In this document: piece after piece, positions 62,039 to 64,000 of the stretch
Layout: each line of letters begins with the position of its first letter
Position numbering within the stretch: position 1 is the stretch's first letter
Origin: Sinomicrobium soli
Lineage (GTDB): Bacteria; Bacteroidota; Bacteroidia; Flavobacteriales; Flavobacteriaceae
Length of the DNA stretch: 64,000 bases
Assembly: GCF_003285545.1 (NCBI RefSeq)
Contig: NZ_QLNV01000010.1
Span: forward strand, 1 to 64,000
Reading direction: 5' to 3'
Translations under genes and position numbers: made by a program
The notes under the pieces: generated by a model
Seen by the model: the letters and a program-made list of their open reading frames with translations, nothing else
Databases searched by the model: none
What the model was told of the DNA's origin: nothing

Positions 62039-64000
62039 ATGAAACAAACTCTAAAAATTTCTTTGCTGTTTCTTTTCTGCCTGTCAACCATATCTTCATT
62101 TGCGCAGCAACGTACGGTAACAGGTCATATCCGGGACGAAGAAGGTGCCCCTCTTCCGGGGGTTACCATTCTGGTCGGAGACAGCAATAAAGGGACAATT
62201 TCCGACTTTGACGGTAATTTTTCGCTTGATATCAGCGGAAACAATACCATTCTTCTTTTCTCCTATATGGGAATGGAACCCCAGGAAATTGAAGTAGGCA
62301 ATCAGCTTACCCTGGATATTACCATGATCTCGCAGGCCGTCGGGCTCGACGAGGTCGTAGCCATAGGTTACGGCCGCGCCAAAAAAAAGGATATCAGCGG
62401 TTCCATTGCCACTGTAGACGGCGAAACCGTTTCCAAAAGAAATAACACACAATTGTCTCAGGCACTGCAGGGGACCATGCCAGGGGTCATGGTAACCCGT
62501 ACCAATGCCGAACCCGGGGCAGGCGGAACCATACGGGTAAGGGGTATCACTACCATCGGGGACAGCGATCCCCTGGTTATCGTTGACGGTGTTCCGGTAA
62601 GCAGTATCGATGATGTTAATGCTGCCGATATCCAGGATATTTCCGTACTCAAGGATGCAGCGTCGGCTTCCATATATGGCGCCAGGGCAGCAGCCGGGGT
62701 GATCCTTATCACCACAAAACAATCCGGGGAAGAAAAATCGTCTCTGGAGTACAAAATGAGCTATGGCATTGATGTCCCTACCCGGTTTCCCGATATGGTA
62801 GACCCCCAACGTTACCTCGAAATGATTAACGAATTTACCTGGAACGATGCCGGTAACCCCGAAGGCGGGGAATATGCACTTTATACTGAAGACGAGGTCA
62901 ACAATTGGGTGGCCAACAACGCCACGGACCCCAACCGTTACCCGCTGACCGACTGGACGGGACTTATAATCAATGACTTCGCCCCGAGAAGTTCGCACAA
63001 CATTTCCTTTACCGGGGGTACCGAAAGGCTGAGGACCAGGGCTTCCCTGAATTACGAACAGATCGATGCCATGTACGACCACAAGTCCTTTAACCGCATC
63101 ATGGGCAGGGTAAACAATAATTTTACTATCTCTGAAAAGTTAAAAGCCTCCGTAAATTTCTCCTATATTCACGAAAGAAGAAAAGCTCCTGTCATTAACC
63201 CGGTAGAATCTGCCCAACGGTATCCGGCGGTTTATGCCGCCGTGTGGGACGACGGCCGTATCGGCCAGGGACAAAACGGTTTCAATACCTATGCCCGCCT
63301 GCATTACGGAGGGTTTGACAATACGTGGAGAAACAAGTTCAATTCCCGCATATCACTGGAATACAGCCCTGTAAAAAATCTCCGCATTACCGGGGTATTC
63401 GCACCTTACATCTATAATACCAAAGGTAAGAAATTCGTTAAAAAAATCCCGTATTACGATGCAGAGGATCCCACACAACAACTGGGATATATCTCCGGAC
63501 ACAACACTACAAATCTCTACGAAGCCAGAAACGACGGGTGGAATATTACCAACCAGCTTCTGGTTAACTACGATGCCTCTATCGGCAGTCATAATTTTAG
63601 TCTGCTTGCGGGTTATGAAGGTTTTTCCTCCTATACGGAATCACTGGATGCGCAGGCCGAAAATTATGAAGTATCCAGCTTCCCGTATCTCAACCTCGGT
63701 CCCCTGGATAACATGAGAAACTCGGGCGGGGCCGTGGAAACAGCATATCGCTCTTATTTCGGCCGCCTCCTATACGATTACAAAGGAAAATACCTGTTAC
63801 AGGCCAATCTGCGTTACGACGGTTCGTCGCGCTTCCACCCCGATTACCGCTGGGGAGCCTTCCCTTCGGTATCTGCCGGGTGGGTGATCACCGAGGAAAG
63901 CTTTATGCCAAAGGATTCTCCCCTTTCCTATCTGAAGTTCAAGGCAAGCTGGGGACAACTCGGTAACGAGCGTATTGGTAACTACCCCTACCAGTCAACC
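62039..64000 (+). CDS. SusC/RagA family TonB-linked transporter, partial (runs off the edge)
   Basis: 654 codons to the right edge with no stop; the N terminus is complete. Signal peptide MKQTLKISLLFLFCLSTISS followed by FAQQ, then a CarboxypepD_reg-like domain (GHIRDEEGAPLPGVTILVG), a TonB-box region (LDEVVAIGYGRAKKKDISGS) and the SusC plug signature ISVLKDAASASIYGARAAAG. The barrel continues past the window. The genes to the left (GH127 remnant, DeoR, phosphoesterase remnant) suggest a second glycan locus whose SusD and enzymes would lie to the right. Confidence 0.93.
   Translation, partial: MKQTLKISLLFLFCLSTISSFAQQRTVTGHIRDEEGAPLPGVTILVGDSNKGTISDFDGNFSLDISGNNTILLFSYMGMEPQEIEVGNQLTLDITMISQAVGLDEVVAIGYGRAKKKDISGSIATVDGETVSKRNNTQLSQALQGTMPGVMVTRTNAEPGAGGTIRVRGITTIGDSDPLVIVDGVPVSSIDDVNAADIQDISVLKDAASASIYGARAAAGVILITTKQSGEEKSSLEYKMSYGIDVPTRFPDMVDPQRYLEMINEFTWNDAGNPEGGEYALYTEDEVNNWVANNATDPNRYPLTDWTGLIINDFAPRSSHNISFTGGTERLRTRASLNYEQIDAMYDHKSFNRIMGRVNNNFTISEKLKASVNFSYIHERRKAPVINPVESAQRYPAVYAAVWDDGRIGQGQNGFNTYARLHYGGFDNTWRNKFNSRISLEYSPVKNLRITGVFAPYIYNTKGKKFVKKIPYYDAEDPTQQLGYISGHNTTNLYEARNDGWNITNQLLVNYDASIGSHNFSLLAGYEGFSSYTESLDAQAENYEVSSFPYLNLGPLDNMRNSGGAVETAYRSYFGRLLYDYKGKYLLQANLRYDGSSRFHPDYRWGAFPSVSAGWVITEESFMPKDSPLSYLKFKASWGQLGNERIGNYPYQST

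Noticed and set aside
62096-63082. 328-codon open frame on the minus strand
   Set aside because: Exact antisense of the second susC gene, which has a signal peptide and all family motifs; the minus frame has no recognisable domain.

Overview
The window looks like a chromosome segment of a Flavobacteriaceae (Bacteroidota) species. The evidence is SusC/SusD pairs with lipoprotein hydrolases, BshA, a 287-residue primary sigma factor, the conserved flavobacterial order pyrE / SRPBCC / birA / rsfS / ftsH / LUD / cdsA / psd / ACBP, and many Bacteroidota-type promoters (TAnnTTTG -7 boxes, several with TTTG 19 bases upstream). Base composition is moderate, with clearly AT-richer islands. No rRNA, tRNA or CRISPR array was recognised.

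Layout. 1-10.9 kb: a DUF4294 protein, M42 aminopeptidase, Nudix hydrolase, cNMP/CBS/DUF294 protein, SulP anion transporter, M14 carboxypeptidase lipoprotein, ABC exporter and a small secreted repeat protein. 11.1-18.8 kb: a housekeeping cluster for pyrimidine synthesis, biotinylation, ribosome silencing, membrane proteolysis and phosphatidylethanolamine synthesis. 19-24 kb: an OmpA-family porin, valS and a DUF1573 protein.

24.2-39.3 kb, minus strand: a polysaccharide utilisation locus (PUL) set between housekeeping genes. A membrane-spanning Y_Y_Y/LuxR regulator is followed by SusC, SusD, two tandem GH144-like (beta-1,2-glucanase family) lipoproteins, a formylglycine sulfatase, an esterase and a GH3 beta-glucosidase. 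Start/stop overlaps couple several of them. I read it as a system for beta-1,2-glucan, possibly one carrying substituents. The SusC/SusD bodies are AT-richer than the rest of the locus.

39.5-48 kb: rpoD, rpe, a second sulfatase, an exonuclease/GIY-YIG fusion nuclease, a DUF4202 protein and a class A penicillin-binding protein. 48.0-49.3 kb: an AT-rich Fic gene beside a roughly 216-bp MITE-like structured element, with two matching palindromes around the fic promoter. 49.3-57.7 kb, minus strand: MlaD-like protein, HdrC/HdrB-like Fe-S proteins with a HAD gene between them, a small conserved protein, a NagZ-type GH3/beta-lactamase fusion, and bshA.

57.7-64 kb: a decaying accessory region with a frameshifted GH127 gene, a DeoR regulator, a metallophosphoesterase remnant lacking its middle, and a second SusC gene running off the right edge. 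Short intergenic repeats of several families, including a 28-bp palindrome, are scattered through the window.
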